Shown here: positions 45,966 to 54,559 of the stretch, piece after piece
Numbering within the stretch: position 1 is the stretch's first letter
How the letters are laid out: the number at the start of each line of letters is the position of its first letter
Assembly: GCA_013538715.1 (NCBI GenBank)
Contig: JACAFH010000004.1
Span: 1 to 64,000 of the forward strand
Direction: 5' to 3'
Length of the DNA stretch: 64,000 nucleotides
Origin: Candidatus Nitrosothermus koennekei
Lineage (GTDB): Archaea > Thermoproteota > Nitrososphaeria > Nitrososphaerales > Nitrosocaldaceae
The notes under the pieces: generated by a model
Databases searched by the model: none
Seen by the model: the letters and a program-made list of their open reading frames with translations, nothing else
What the model was told of the DNA's origin: nothing
Program-made: the position numbers and the translations under genes

Positions 45966-45980
45966 AGCCCGGAAGCCCGG
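45966..45980 (+). repeat. 8-bp direct repeat AAGCCCGG at the 5' edge of tRNA-Gln
   Basis: AAGCCCGG occurs twice in tandem, at 45965-45972 and 45973-45980. The second copy forms the 5' acceptor strand of tRNA-Gln; the first lies just outside it. It may be a slip duplication or a target-site-like scar. Confidence 0.7.
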
Positions 45981-46097
45981 TCGAGAGAGATCGCCGAATC
46001 TAGTGGTCAAGGAAGGGTTAGATAACCTATTGAATACCAGGCTCTGGATCTAATGAAAAGAAACCTGGTGACAGCAGTTCGAATCTGCTCCGGGCTA
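45974..46097 (+). tRNA. tRNA-Gln (CUG) with three candidate introns
   Basis: Acceptor AGCCCGG pairs with CCGGGCT plus discriminator A; the T arm is AGCAG/CTGCT with loop TTCGAAT; the anticodon stem is CCAGG/CCTGG and the anticodon CTG (46044-46046). The 124-base gene folds correctly only after removing 15 bases in the D arm (45984-45998), 21 bases between D and anticodon arms (46014-46034) and 15 bases at the canonical 37/38 site (46048-46062). This leaves exactly 73 nt with every stem paired. Intron 2 holds a perfect GGTTA/TAACC hairpin. Precise splice sites may slip by a base. Confidence 0.85.
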
Positions 46098-46467
46098 CTA
46101 CTCGTATGGTTGTTACTCCTCATCAGAGCCATTATTATATGGTATGTATAATGCGAATTCAGTAGCAGGAGCAGTAAAGGATAGGGTATCTATAACGGAG
46201 AGGATATGTTAAGATACTTGCTAGGGAAGACAAAGGAATATGAGGAGGAGGTATACCAGTTTGCTAAAGTCAGCGTTATGGATCACAATGTGTATAATCA
46301 TTCTACTCTCTATAAGAAGGTTCTTGGACAAGTCATTTAGAGAGGCAATAAGGGATGATATAGATCGTTACATAGAGTACTGCAACAAGTCATATACATA
46401 AACCATGAAGTAACTATGCCATTAACCCCTCGAGATTAAAGACTACAATAAGAGGCATATTGTAGTA

Positions 46468-46849
46468 ATGCCATTTATATTAGCATTAAAGAACTTGTAC
46501 GATTATACTTGGCGAGATAGGTTAGAAGCAATATTACGTAACGCCATAAATCTGGTTATAGAGTGTGATCCTCGTACTCTAGCCAAGATAGCAAGGGTAT
46601 TAGGAGATAGCAAGTATAGTGATATGTTGGTCAAGAATTCATGGGATAAAGGAGTACTTCTGGAACTCGGTATACTCTGCTAGAGAGGTATTCACTGCTG
46701 TATATAACAAGTTGGATAAGCCACTCTCAATATCCTCAATAAAGAAGACCTTTAACGTTTATGAATCAAATCTGGATATAAAGGAGGATATAAAGAACAA
46801 TAAGATCATTATAGTTGATTTGGCTTCAGGCTTTATTACTCGCTTTTAG
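46468..46849 (+). pseudogene. Conjugative DNA-transfer ATPase (TraG/VirD4-HerA type) remnant
   Basis: Frame one reads LALKNLYDYTWRDRLEAILR through CDPRTLAKIARVLGD to LVKNSWDK. A shift then gives EYFWNSVYSAREVFTAVYNK and NKIIIVDLASGF. This is the pattern of the C-terminal region of type IV coupling/HerA-like ATPases (LLNL...DRLEDILRNAL, FW..EY, NKL, KILLVNLSKG). Walker A is not found, so only a middle-to-late fragment survives. A possible continuation is TVATQTINAFDKQVQSEML-like sequence near 47000. It lies downstream of the tRNA-Gln 3' end. Confidence 0.65.
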
Positions 46850-48200
46850 CCTCAGTATTTGTTCACATGTTATACATTACTGATAGAAGGAGATAGACAA
46901 GTATACTGATGAGGAACAAGCAAAGACGTTATTACCTTTACAGAGGCACAACTCATTAGTGCATTTGTCATAAGAGAATTATTAAACGCATTAAGTTCAA
47001 CGTTCTAATCACTGTGGCAACCCAGACCATAAATGCATTTGATAAACAAGTGCAGAGTGAAATGTTAAGGAGGTGATAGAGAACATCTCATACTATGATA
47101 GACAAAATCTTCCGTTCAAACTCATCAACATCGAAAGAATCAAAACAGCATTGATAGTCAGGCTCTCTCCCTACAAGAATAATAATGTTGTTAGGGAAAT
47201 TTTCTACTGCGGCAAGTATTGATTTGAATGAGTCAATGGTTACTTAACGTTCTGCCAATTGCAGTATTAAGACCAGCTATGGCAAGGTCTGTAACAGATA
47301 CAATAACTAACATGATAGTTATCGATGAAGCATAACTGCTTATTCCAAAGATATTGCAAAGTTTTAGCCATAGTAACTTGCCAACCACTGAATTTACTAC
47401 ATAAGAAAACGTGGTCATTGTGATAATTTCCGAGTCCTTAATATAGAGGACGACATAAGGAGAAACTTCTGGAACGACTCCAATCGCCAGAGGATATCAG
47501 ACTGGTTGCTGACATGGTTACGACCATCACATAAAGGTTGATCATTTCGAGCAACGACTAACAAAGACAAGCTATAGTAAAGAAAGATTCATAGTTGACT
47601 AACCTTTCATTATCAATGCAGTAGATGTTAGAATAAACCACATCGAATGAGAAGAGATGAAAAAATACTCATCAAAGATTAGATTCAGAGTTTTGCAATT
47701 CATCAAAAACTTCCGATTCGTCTAAATGGTTGAGAAAAGATCCTACTGGGTTGGGATGAGAGGATATACAGAAGTTGTTGAGGCTTGTAAAGTAATAGAA
47801 AAGATTCGAGTGAAGCTTGAGCACCAAAGATTCTGTACCAGCAAAAGAATCAGGTTCGTGGTAACAAACATGAATTCTATGTTCATTGCTTATTAGGTTC
47901 AAGAGAATGATTAATACTGGTTTCATAATAGTCCCAACCTTGGATACCGACAGGGTAGAGCTTGTCATCACTGCTTTGTTATTCATGCAGGTTCTTGCTG
48001 CGAAAACCATAGACATTGCAAAAAACTCTCTGAGATTGATAAGACAAGGAACATATTTGTGAAATTTGGAGATAATAATATGATATTAAGGGTTACAGTT
48101 GATAAGCCAGAATCTTTCGTGCTAATAATCATAAGTACTTCTAAAGAGTTTAGATTGTAGGTGAACTATATGGTCTCTGGATTAGAAACTTTTGATTTTG
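46850..48200. other. Decayed region with short coding-like fragments
   Basis: No intact gene. On the plus strand 47073-47222 is a 49-codon open stretch (VIENISYYDRQNLPFKLINI...), and ERLQSPEDIRLVADMVTT occurs near 47470. They look like coding relics, perhaps of the same conjugative or regulatory genes, but I cannot name them. Confidence 0.4.
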
Positions 48201-48212
48201 CACCAACAGATG

Positions 48213-48725
48213 GGATTTGGTTGTTGTAAGTATAGTTCTCTTTGCGGCCTTTCTTCTCCTCATTCCCTTCAGAAAAAAGTTGATTGGATGGTGTATGATG
48301 CTTATACAAGTTTCATTATAGTGTTGTTTGTAGAGATGTTCTGTTTCCCACTCAATATACTTCATCTCCTCTTCGTATCAACTTTCAAAACAAGTTTAGT
48401 TACATGAACTCAACGGGTATGCCTATAAGGCTTATTATAACAGGTTTTTGGTTTATTACTAGTAATTGCTGGATGGAGACCGATATACAGAGCGAAAGAA
48501 GAACTTGTTACCAAAGGTGTATACAGTTATGTTAGACATCATCAGTACCTGTGCCTTATAACTTTAGACTGGTTGATCCACTTGTCTACTAAACAGCAAT
48601 AATATGGTCTATACTTGTCTTAATGTATTACAGACTTGCAAAGGAGAAGAAAAAGGTGACAGAAAGATTTAGATCAGTATTTAGTAGTCTACAAGGAGAA
48701 AGTGCCGATGTTTATACCTAGTATT
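48213..48725 (+). pseudogene. Isoprenylcysteine methyltransferase-like membrane protein remnant
   Basis: Pieces in order, in changing frames: VVVSIVLFAAFLLLIPFRKK, YTSFIIVLFVEMFCFPLNIL, LLVIAGWRPIYRAKEELVTK with GVYSYVRHHQYLCLIT, TLDWLIHLST, MYYRLAKE-like sequence, and the ending VYKEKVPMFIP. This order and the GVYSYVRHHQYL motif match ICMT/PEMT-type membrane methyltransferases (family GLYRYVRHPQYLG). At least four frame changes or stops show it is dead. Confidence 0.7.
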
Positions 48726-49195
48726 TCAAGACTAACGGTAGTTCATATTTTGCATGCAAATTTTTACATTCTTACTGTCCAATACAGTGAAACTACTAAT
48801 GCAACAACAGTAAGAATTAGTTTAAACCTTGTAATTGAAACAACGCAAAATCCAAACGTATCTAACAATGACATGGTGCAGATTGAACAAGCAGATGCAA
48901 TAGCACAAGTAAAAGCACCACATACATTGGAAGTTGCATCTTTCTTTAATCCCAAACTATCAGTCATCTGCTTTCTACAAATAACGATAGACAAGCTTAT
49001 CCCTAAGACCACTATTAGTGATCTCAGTGGTAATTTTAAACTGCAGTCCATATGTCTTTGTAATGTATTAAAGAGAATGTCAGATATCAGAAAAGTGCTC
49101 CTAATGCTACTGAAATCACTATAACAGTCATGACATATCTTGGTTTTTCTAACAACACAGCATGAATCGTGCTACTGACAATTTAGTACCTCTTG
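48726..49195. other. Unassigned stretch inside the gene graveyard
   Basis: Open frames on both strands overlap here but neither resembles a protein I know. The minus strand gives a hydrophobic Cys-rich stretch (VCGAFTCAIASACSICTMSL), which might be a relic of a small metal-transport membrane protein. Confidence 0.3.
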
Positions 49196-49199
49196 CCTG

Positions 49200-49640
49200 G
49201 AGGAGTCCATTTTTCAGTAAGATAACTCTATACCGACACAGCTTGCGACCATTGCCAGGCCGGTTAATACAGGATAGAGTTCTAAACCAGCGATTGGTAT
49301 TAATGCAGTGTTGTATATGAACATGTAAAACAAGTTATGTCTGATCTTATTCATAGTTTTTATTTCCTATTACAGCTTTATCACTTTCAGAGGGGATCAT
49401 ATTTGCAATAATTCTGTCTATATCGAGTTCTTTCATTACAGCCTGTTAGTATGACGTCTTATGTTCATCAATGCCTGCAAAGCTTCCTTTGTTTGGCTCT
49501 GAAGTATCAAAACAACTGTACTGATAACCTCTTTATCCAAAGAAACTAATACTGCAGTATTCTCCTGCAACTTGCTCCATCAAGGAGAAACCTCTGAACC
49601 TGTCCAGTCCAACGTTCGAATCCCCTTAATCAGTATGCAA
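49200..49640 (-). pseudogene. P1B-type metal ATPase remnant (C-terminal part)
   Basis: Minus-strand pieces: NTAVLVSLDKEVISTVVLIL, SQTKEALQALMNIRRHTNRL, KELDIDRIIANMIPSESDKA, then KIRHNLFYMFIYNTALIPIA with GLELYPVLTGLAMVAS. These correspond, in order, to the nucleotide-binding domain (KTAVLVAVDGE...), hinge (ELGIDRVIAEVLPSEK) and last membrane helices (KIKQNLFWAFIYNT...AGLAM) of copper/heavy-metal ATPases. The phosphorylation site and N terminus are not present. Frameshifts and stops throughout. Confidence 0.75.
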
Positions 49641-49688
49641 GGAAACATCAAAATTATTAAATAATGATCTTACGGGATATATCAAAGG

Positions 49689-50813
49689 TTGAGATTAATA
49701 AAAGGTTCATCAAAGGATATAATAATAGAGAAAGAATGCAAAGATGATGAGATTGGTATAGGATACTTTATCCCTAAAGATACATTCTCTATATTTGATT
49801 ATAAGATATATGGAGAATGGCCATTTACTATACCAAATAAAGGTATAGCTATGGCTTACATCATAAACAAATCGTTCGAGATTGCTAAGACTAACAACAT
49901 AAAGACATGTTTCATAGAAGCGCTAAAAGATAGGAGCAAGATAAGGATAGCAAGAATACCAGGAAGAGAGATACCAATAGAGCAAACAGCTATACCAATA
50001 GGAACAAGGAATAGAATGGTTGATCTTGAGATAATATTTAATCTATACTTACATCCTAGATCATCGCTCTTAAAAAGTTTTATGAAAGGAGAGAAGAATT
50101 ATAGAGAATATGGATTCTCTTCCATGCCAGTAGCATTTAATAAAATACCTATCACCAAATTATCATATACTACAAAGTATGATAAGCGAGGCGATCTTCC
50201 TTTAAATGATGCTAGCGCTAAAAATAGATCTAGATTAGATGAGGATCAATGGAAAGAATCTATACGATTGATAAATAGTTGTGTAGATAAGATAACAGAG
50301 TATGCTAAAGTAAATAATCTGATTAGAATGGATGGTAAGCATGAGATCTTTGTTGATGAAGATGGTAGCGTAGGTATAGCAGATACATTTGGCAATCCAG
50401 AAGAGGATAGGTATATCTTTGAGATAAAGGACTTCTCACTTATAGAGAGGTTCTTCTATCTTTATGCTGAAAGATGGAATCTAAATCTAAATAAAGTTAA
50501 AGAGATTATTAAAGGATTAGAGAAGAGAGAGCATTACTATCAAGATATCAGCAAACAATTCTTAAGAAATTGGTATATAGATAATGGATGGAAGAGCAGA
50601 TTTGAGAAGGATAAGAACATAAGACCGTATTTAATGAATAGGGATGTTATAAATGCATATTCTAATGCTCTTATAGCATTTGCAGCTCTTTGGTCTAAAA
50701 GAGTAGAAGAACTTATTGAACTTACGAGAGTTGTTATAAAACCTATTGAAGAAGTTAGTGCAGAACTATTTACATTAGAAGAGTTAAATAGGAATGGTAT
50801 GGTTAAAGTTTAG
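49689..50813 (+). CDS. purC: SAICAR synthetase, divergent and extended
   Basis: 374 aa. The N-terminal GSSKDIIIEKECKDDEIGIG and a GIAMAYIINKSFEIAKTNNIK helix followed by CFIEAL match the SAICAR synthetase fold. The segment HEIFVDEDGSVGIADTFG occupies the place of the PurC DGE...IDE catalytic motif. It is longer than the usual 230-300 aa, the extra length lying in a C-terminal helical region. Role: condensation of CAIR with aspartate, following PurE. It lies 28 kb from the purine operon. Assignment rests on motifs and context, with the C-terminal part unassigned. Confidence 0.7.
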   Translation: MRLIKGSSKDIIIEKECKDDEIGIGYFIPKDTFSIFDYKIYGEWPFTIPNKGIAMAYIINKSFEIAKTNNIKTCFIEALKDRSKIRIARIPGREIPIEQTAIPIGTRNRMVDLEIIFNLYLHPRSSLLKSFMKGEKNYREYGFSSMPVAFNKIPITKLSYTTKYDKRGDLPLNDASAKNRSRLDEDQWKESIRLINSCVDKITEYAKVNNLIRMDGKHEIFVDEDGSVGIADTFGNPEEDRYIFEIKDFSLIERFFYLYAERWNLNLNKVKEIIKGLEKREHYYQDISKQFLRNWYIDNGWKSRFEKDKNIRPYLMNRDVINAYSNALIAFAALWSKRVEELIELTRVVIKPIEEVSAELFTLEELNRNGMVKV

Positions 50814-51276
50814 TTAACACATATCTTATCTTTGATATATCAGTAATACCTATCATATCTATTATACTTACATTAGATATAAACTCATCTATCTTCTCTT
50901 TCTCTATCTTAAGTATTGGCATCTTACCTTTGGCATTTATTATCCTTCCATCTTTAATACCGTACTTCTTCAATGCTAGTAATGACTGACCAGCAAAATG
51001 TCCTTTAGTATCTTTACCGCACAAGATTATTGTTTTAAGTTTATTGTTATAAGAATACTCTATTATCCTTTCTATTCCTTTATTCTCTGAAAATAATCTA
51101 GCAACTAATACTATCTTATCCATGATATCAGAATTAGCAATCTCTAGTAGTAGATCGATACTAGATAGTGTACATATAGCAATGCTAGCTCCATTTCCAT
51201 AGAAGATATCGTATTTTATTGGAAATATGATCTTGCATAGATCTCCTATAGCATCCAAGATTATATCTATTAGCAT
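50803..51276 (-). CDS. Stand-alone MtrA-like corrinoid protein
   Basis: 157 aa. The segment IILCGKDTKGHFAGQSLLAL (with H93) followed by GRIINAKGKMPIL matches the cobamide-binding domain of tetrahydromethanopterin S-methyltransferase subunit A. In the methanogen enzyme a histidine ligates the cobalt; H93 is a candidate here. The C-terminal membrane anchor of MtrA and all other Mtr subunits are missing, so it cannot be part of a normal Mtr complex. Cobalamin genes occur at 60-62 kb. Its 3' end overlaps convergent purC by 11 bases. Confidence 0.75.
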   Translation of the reverse strand: MLIDIILDAIGDLCKIIFPIKYDIFYGNGASIAICTLSSIDLLLEIANSDIMDKIVLVARLFSENKGIERIIEYSYNNKLKTIILCGKDTKGHFAGQSLLALKKYGIKDGRIINAKGKMPILKIEKEKIDEFISNVSIIDMIGITDISKIRYVLTKL

Positions 51277-51540
51277 AAGAGATAAACTATTTCTTTAAAA
51301 TATATTTGTATATAGCATAAATTATTATAACGATTTTTTATTATAGTGTTGAGATAACAATTGTCTCTTACTGATAATGAATAGATGATTAAAAACATGA
51401 TACTAACGATGCAACATATTATGACGGAGTATGAAACGTGCTATTCATGTTGTATATTAAACAATGGTTAAGAATTATGTTTATTGTAAAAACTAACAAT
51501 GATTGTAAACATTTATTAATATAGAAAATAATAAAATATA

Positions 51541-52500
51541 ATGGTAGAGATTTTTGGTAGAGGTTTAAGAGAAGTAATAAATGATACTCCATTATATCTT
51601 TCTCTTGTAAAAAGATATTGTGGTATAAGGTTATTTAAAAAAAGATATCCATTACTTGCTTCTGTAGATGTGTCCAATATATGTAATCTTCATTGCTTAC
51701 ATTGTTACTGGTGGCTTAATAGGAAGGAGGAGACGAGCCTATGTGTTGAGGAATGGAGGAGGATAATACGTAGTATGCTTAAAGGAAAGGTTATACATGT
51801 TGGTATTGTTGGGGGAGAACCTTTGTTACATATGGATTTAGTAAAGGTATTCTGTGAAGAGATGCCTAGGCATGTATCTGTAGTAACGAATGGAACGTTA
51901 CCATTGCAAAGACTAGAGGGTCTTTATTTTTACTTTGTCTCTATAGATGGGAATAGAGATGTACATGATCAGATAAGAGGCAAGGGTTCTTATGATAGAA
52001 CAAAGAAGAACATATTCGATTACATAGAGCATTATAGTGACAACAGGTACAAAGCATGGAAGGATATATGGTTATCATTAACCATAAACTCATTAAACTA
52101 TATGAGTATAGAGGATTGTGTAGATGAGTGGCATGGCAGAGTTAATAAGATAGCAGTACAATTTCATACACCGTTCATAAAGAGAGATCCTTTATTGTTA
52201 CCATTTGGAAAGAAGAGAGATGATGTTATATTAAAATTACTTAAGTTAAAAAAGAAGTATCCTAAATTTATTGCTAATCAATCAAAACAACTTGAACTAC
52301 TAAGAAAGAGTTGGGGAGGTAAAGGTACAACTCCTATATCATGCCCATCATGGGCAATACTATCACTAGACCATATGGGTAGGGTTAAGAGACCATGTTG
52401 TATAGGGAGTGCAGATACTGATGGTATTAAACCTATATGTGAAGAATGTGGATTGAGTAGCTATGCTATGTTATACTGTTATGGTATACGAAATGCATAA
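51541..52500 (+). CDS. Radical SAM protein with SPASM-like tail
   Basis: 319 aa. C48-x3-C52-x2-C55 (CNLHCLHC) binds the radical SAM [4Fe-4S] cluster; GIVGGEPLLHMDL is the GGE motif contacting SAM, and VSIDGNRDVHDQIRGKGSYD follows. The C-terminal cysteines (CPSW, CCIG, CEECG, C) suggest an extra Fe-S cluster, SPASM/twitch-like. Substrate unknown. A 264-base AT-rich gap precedes it and an MtrA-like gene is on the other side, but a link between them is not shown. Confidence 0.8.
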   Translation: MVEIFGRGLREVINDTPLYLSLVKRYCGIRLFKKRYPLLASVDVSNICNLHCLHCYWWLNRKEETSLCVEEWRRIIRSMLKGKVIHVGIVGGEPLLHMDLVKVFCEEMPRHVSVVTNGTLPLQRLEGLYFYFVSIDGNRDVHDQIRGKGSYDRTKKNIFDYIEHYSDNRYKAWKDIWLSLTINSLNYMSIEDCVDEWHGRVNKIAVQFHTPFIKRDPLLLPFGKKRDDVILKLLKLKKKYPKFIANQSKQLELLRKSWGGKGTTPISCPSWAILSLDHMGRVKRPCCIGSADTDGIKPICEECGLSSYAMLYCYGIRNA

Positions 52501-52718
52501 TTATAATAATGATTTGGTTGCACTAAGATTTCAATATTTTTAGATAATACATTAAACTCATTTCTTTTAAGCAGTTCTTTATAATCTATCTTTAATATAT
52601 CTAACTCTTTATATCTAATTTATAAGAATATGTAATACATTACTACAAGCTACTACCTCTTAAGATATAACAATACGTAAATCAATTATTTATATAATCT
52701 TGTTATTATCATTTTTCT
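52501..52718. other. Short intergenic stretch
   Basis: AT-rich with no gene. A TATA-like TTTATATAATC at about 52690 would serve the cas6-like remnant downstream. Confidence 0.35.
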
Positions 52719-52940
52719 ATGAGGATGTTAGTAGAATTGAGATCTCTATCAAAACATAGATATGTTAAAGACTATCTTCAATCTTTAGTCTTAGACGTAA
52801 TAGAACTTGTATTCTTGCATAATAAGAATGGTTACATTTCTGTTTCTCAAATATATTTCCTGTATTCAACTTAAGCTGATATTAGATGTTTTATAATCTC
52901 TTCTCCTCATAGAGAGTTTATCAGTGGAGTGATAAATTAA
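52719..52940 (+). pseudogene. cas6-like remnant with in-frame stop
   Basis: A single frame reads MRMLVELRSLSKHRYVKDYL, then VFLHNKNGYISVSQIYFLYS, a TAA at 52872, and then ADIRCFIISSPHREFISGVI to a TAA at 52938. The order (MR-x-LVEL start, hydrophobic helix, LH-x-K-x-GY-x-x-x-x-S-x-I-F, then FIISSP...FI) is that of the N-terminal half of the widespread Cas6 family, distinct from cas6 at 1.8-2.6 kb. The C-terminal glycine-rich loop is missing. One nonsense codon plus the truncation make it a relic. Confidence 0.5.
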
Positions 52941-53018
52941 CATTTTTATAAGATATAAGCATAAATATAAGTAGTATATTTTTAGAATAGAAAGAATTAA
53001 CAAAATTAAAAATAGAAT

Positions 53019-53365
53019 TCATTTCTTCAATGTAACTTCCATTGTTGAAATTACCTGTCCATTCAGAGTATCGACTTCATTTACTGACCATTCTCTTGGG
53101 CTATGGAGTTTAATAGTTATTTCTTCTTTATACTTCTTATCTTCTTGCAACCCTTCATACACTAAATTGAGAGTTTTATCATCTGACCATCTTCCTTTAT
53201 GATCACGCGTTGCTGCGGTGTTAGTAACAGAAAAGAGATGGACTAATAAAGGTTTACCCTCTAGGTTAGTATTCCTTCAACTGTCCAATCTCCAACAAAA
53301 ACTTTCAATCTTTGAGCCTCATTATGTAATGGAAAATTTCTTCTAATGTTAGAATTTTTTCACTA
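53019..53365 (-). pseudogene. DUF1579/lipocalin-like protein remnant, frameshifted
   Basis: Minus-strand frame RRNFPLHNEAQRLKVFVGDW with TVEGILT stops near 53270. A shift leads to NLEGKPLLVHLFSVTNTAAT, GRWSDDKTLNLVYEGLQEDK and VISTMEVTLKK ending at 53019. The FVGDWTVEG opening and a tail of antiparallel strands are those of DUF1579/THAP4-like beta barrels. No start codon in frame for the first part, so the 5' end is lost too. Confidence 0.55.
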
Positions 53366-54559
53366 TCCGTATAAACTCTAGCAGAATAGAGTATTTAAAC
53401 CTTCTTACATCTAATATGTAAACTTCTTTAATCATTATGCTTATTTATCAATTGTATACTAATCAATTAGTGTTAATCTATAATTCTTTTATAACACAGA
53501 TGTGCATTGAATAATAATATATTATGTTACTTACATTCCTCTATATTACTTATCAACAATATCCCCGTAAGAGAGATCATGTATGAGAGTGCTACTCCTA
53601 ACTTAAGAGTAATGTTCGTATTAAATATTCAAAATAGGTTTGGTATCATAAATCTTGTTTGTTTATCTGATAAGTATATAGCAGCGCCTACTCTTAACTG
53701 CTCTTCTGAAGAGCATACCCTTAAATCCACGCATAACATTTGATATATTAGAATCTATTATCTCGATAGGTATTATAATGTTGTTAGTGAAGATAATCTT
53801 GATACCATTATTCAACCTATCTATTAAGATATTGCCCCTCGTTCCATGCTTATATAACTATTATGTTGAGATACTCTGCTTTAGCCTCATATCTTCAACT
53901 TCTCGAATATGAGACACCGTGAATTGCTCACTCTGCACTCATTTAATCTATTTATGAATATACTTCAAATTTACGAGTATATGAGCTTAACATCTCTCTA
54001 TTTTTACTATTGATATTCTTTTTAACAAGGCTAGTATTCATAAGCCTATACATGTCCCTATGATACTCTTGTATTGTTAGTGCTTTTGAACCTCATCATA
54101 CCTAAATTCTCTTGTTCAACTTGTGGAGTATTGATAATTAAGCTGATAAATTATAGAGAAGCTCTACTGTTACATTATCGTTATTGCTTGAATTATCATA
54201 CACGAATAATTTTATGTGCAAGATTTATTTAAATAACTAATAAAAAATTATTTACGATTTAATTCTTCCATCCATGATTATAGTAATCATAATCATGCCA
54301 ATATCTCTTGTAATATCTACTACTAATCTCAATAACATCTATGATATTATCATCTTCTGCATCTACACTTATTTTGTAAACTTTAATATTTTGGATATGT
54401 ATTATATCTTAACATATATCTACTAATATTAAAATATTTTAAATTACATAGATTAGATAATCCTTGAGAGATTTAAAAAGACTAGAAAAATTTACTTATG
54501 TGCTAGGTACGCATTATGATGAAACTGAAGATGTAACGTTATATTTATCAACTTAACCT
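53366..54559. other. Intergenic stretch with no clear gene
   Basis: Almost 1.2 kb of AT-rich DNA with stops in all frames. An open stretch at 53507-53743 has no recognisable content. Probably more decayed DNA continuing from the cas6-like and DUF1579-like relics. Confidence 0.35.

Noticed and set aside
47672-48016. 114-codon minus-strand frame
   Set aside because: Composition is unlike neighbouring proteins and no family is recognised; possibly a relic but not supportable as a gene.
53507-53743. 78-codon frame in the 53.4-54.5 kb gap
   Set aside because: No recognisable motif, odd composition and surrounding decay; kept only as part of the intergenic stretch.
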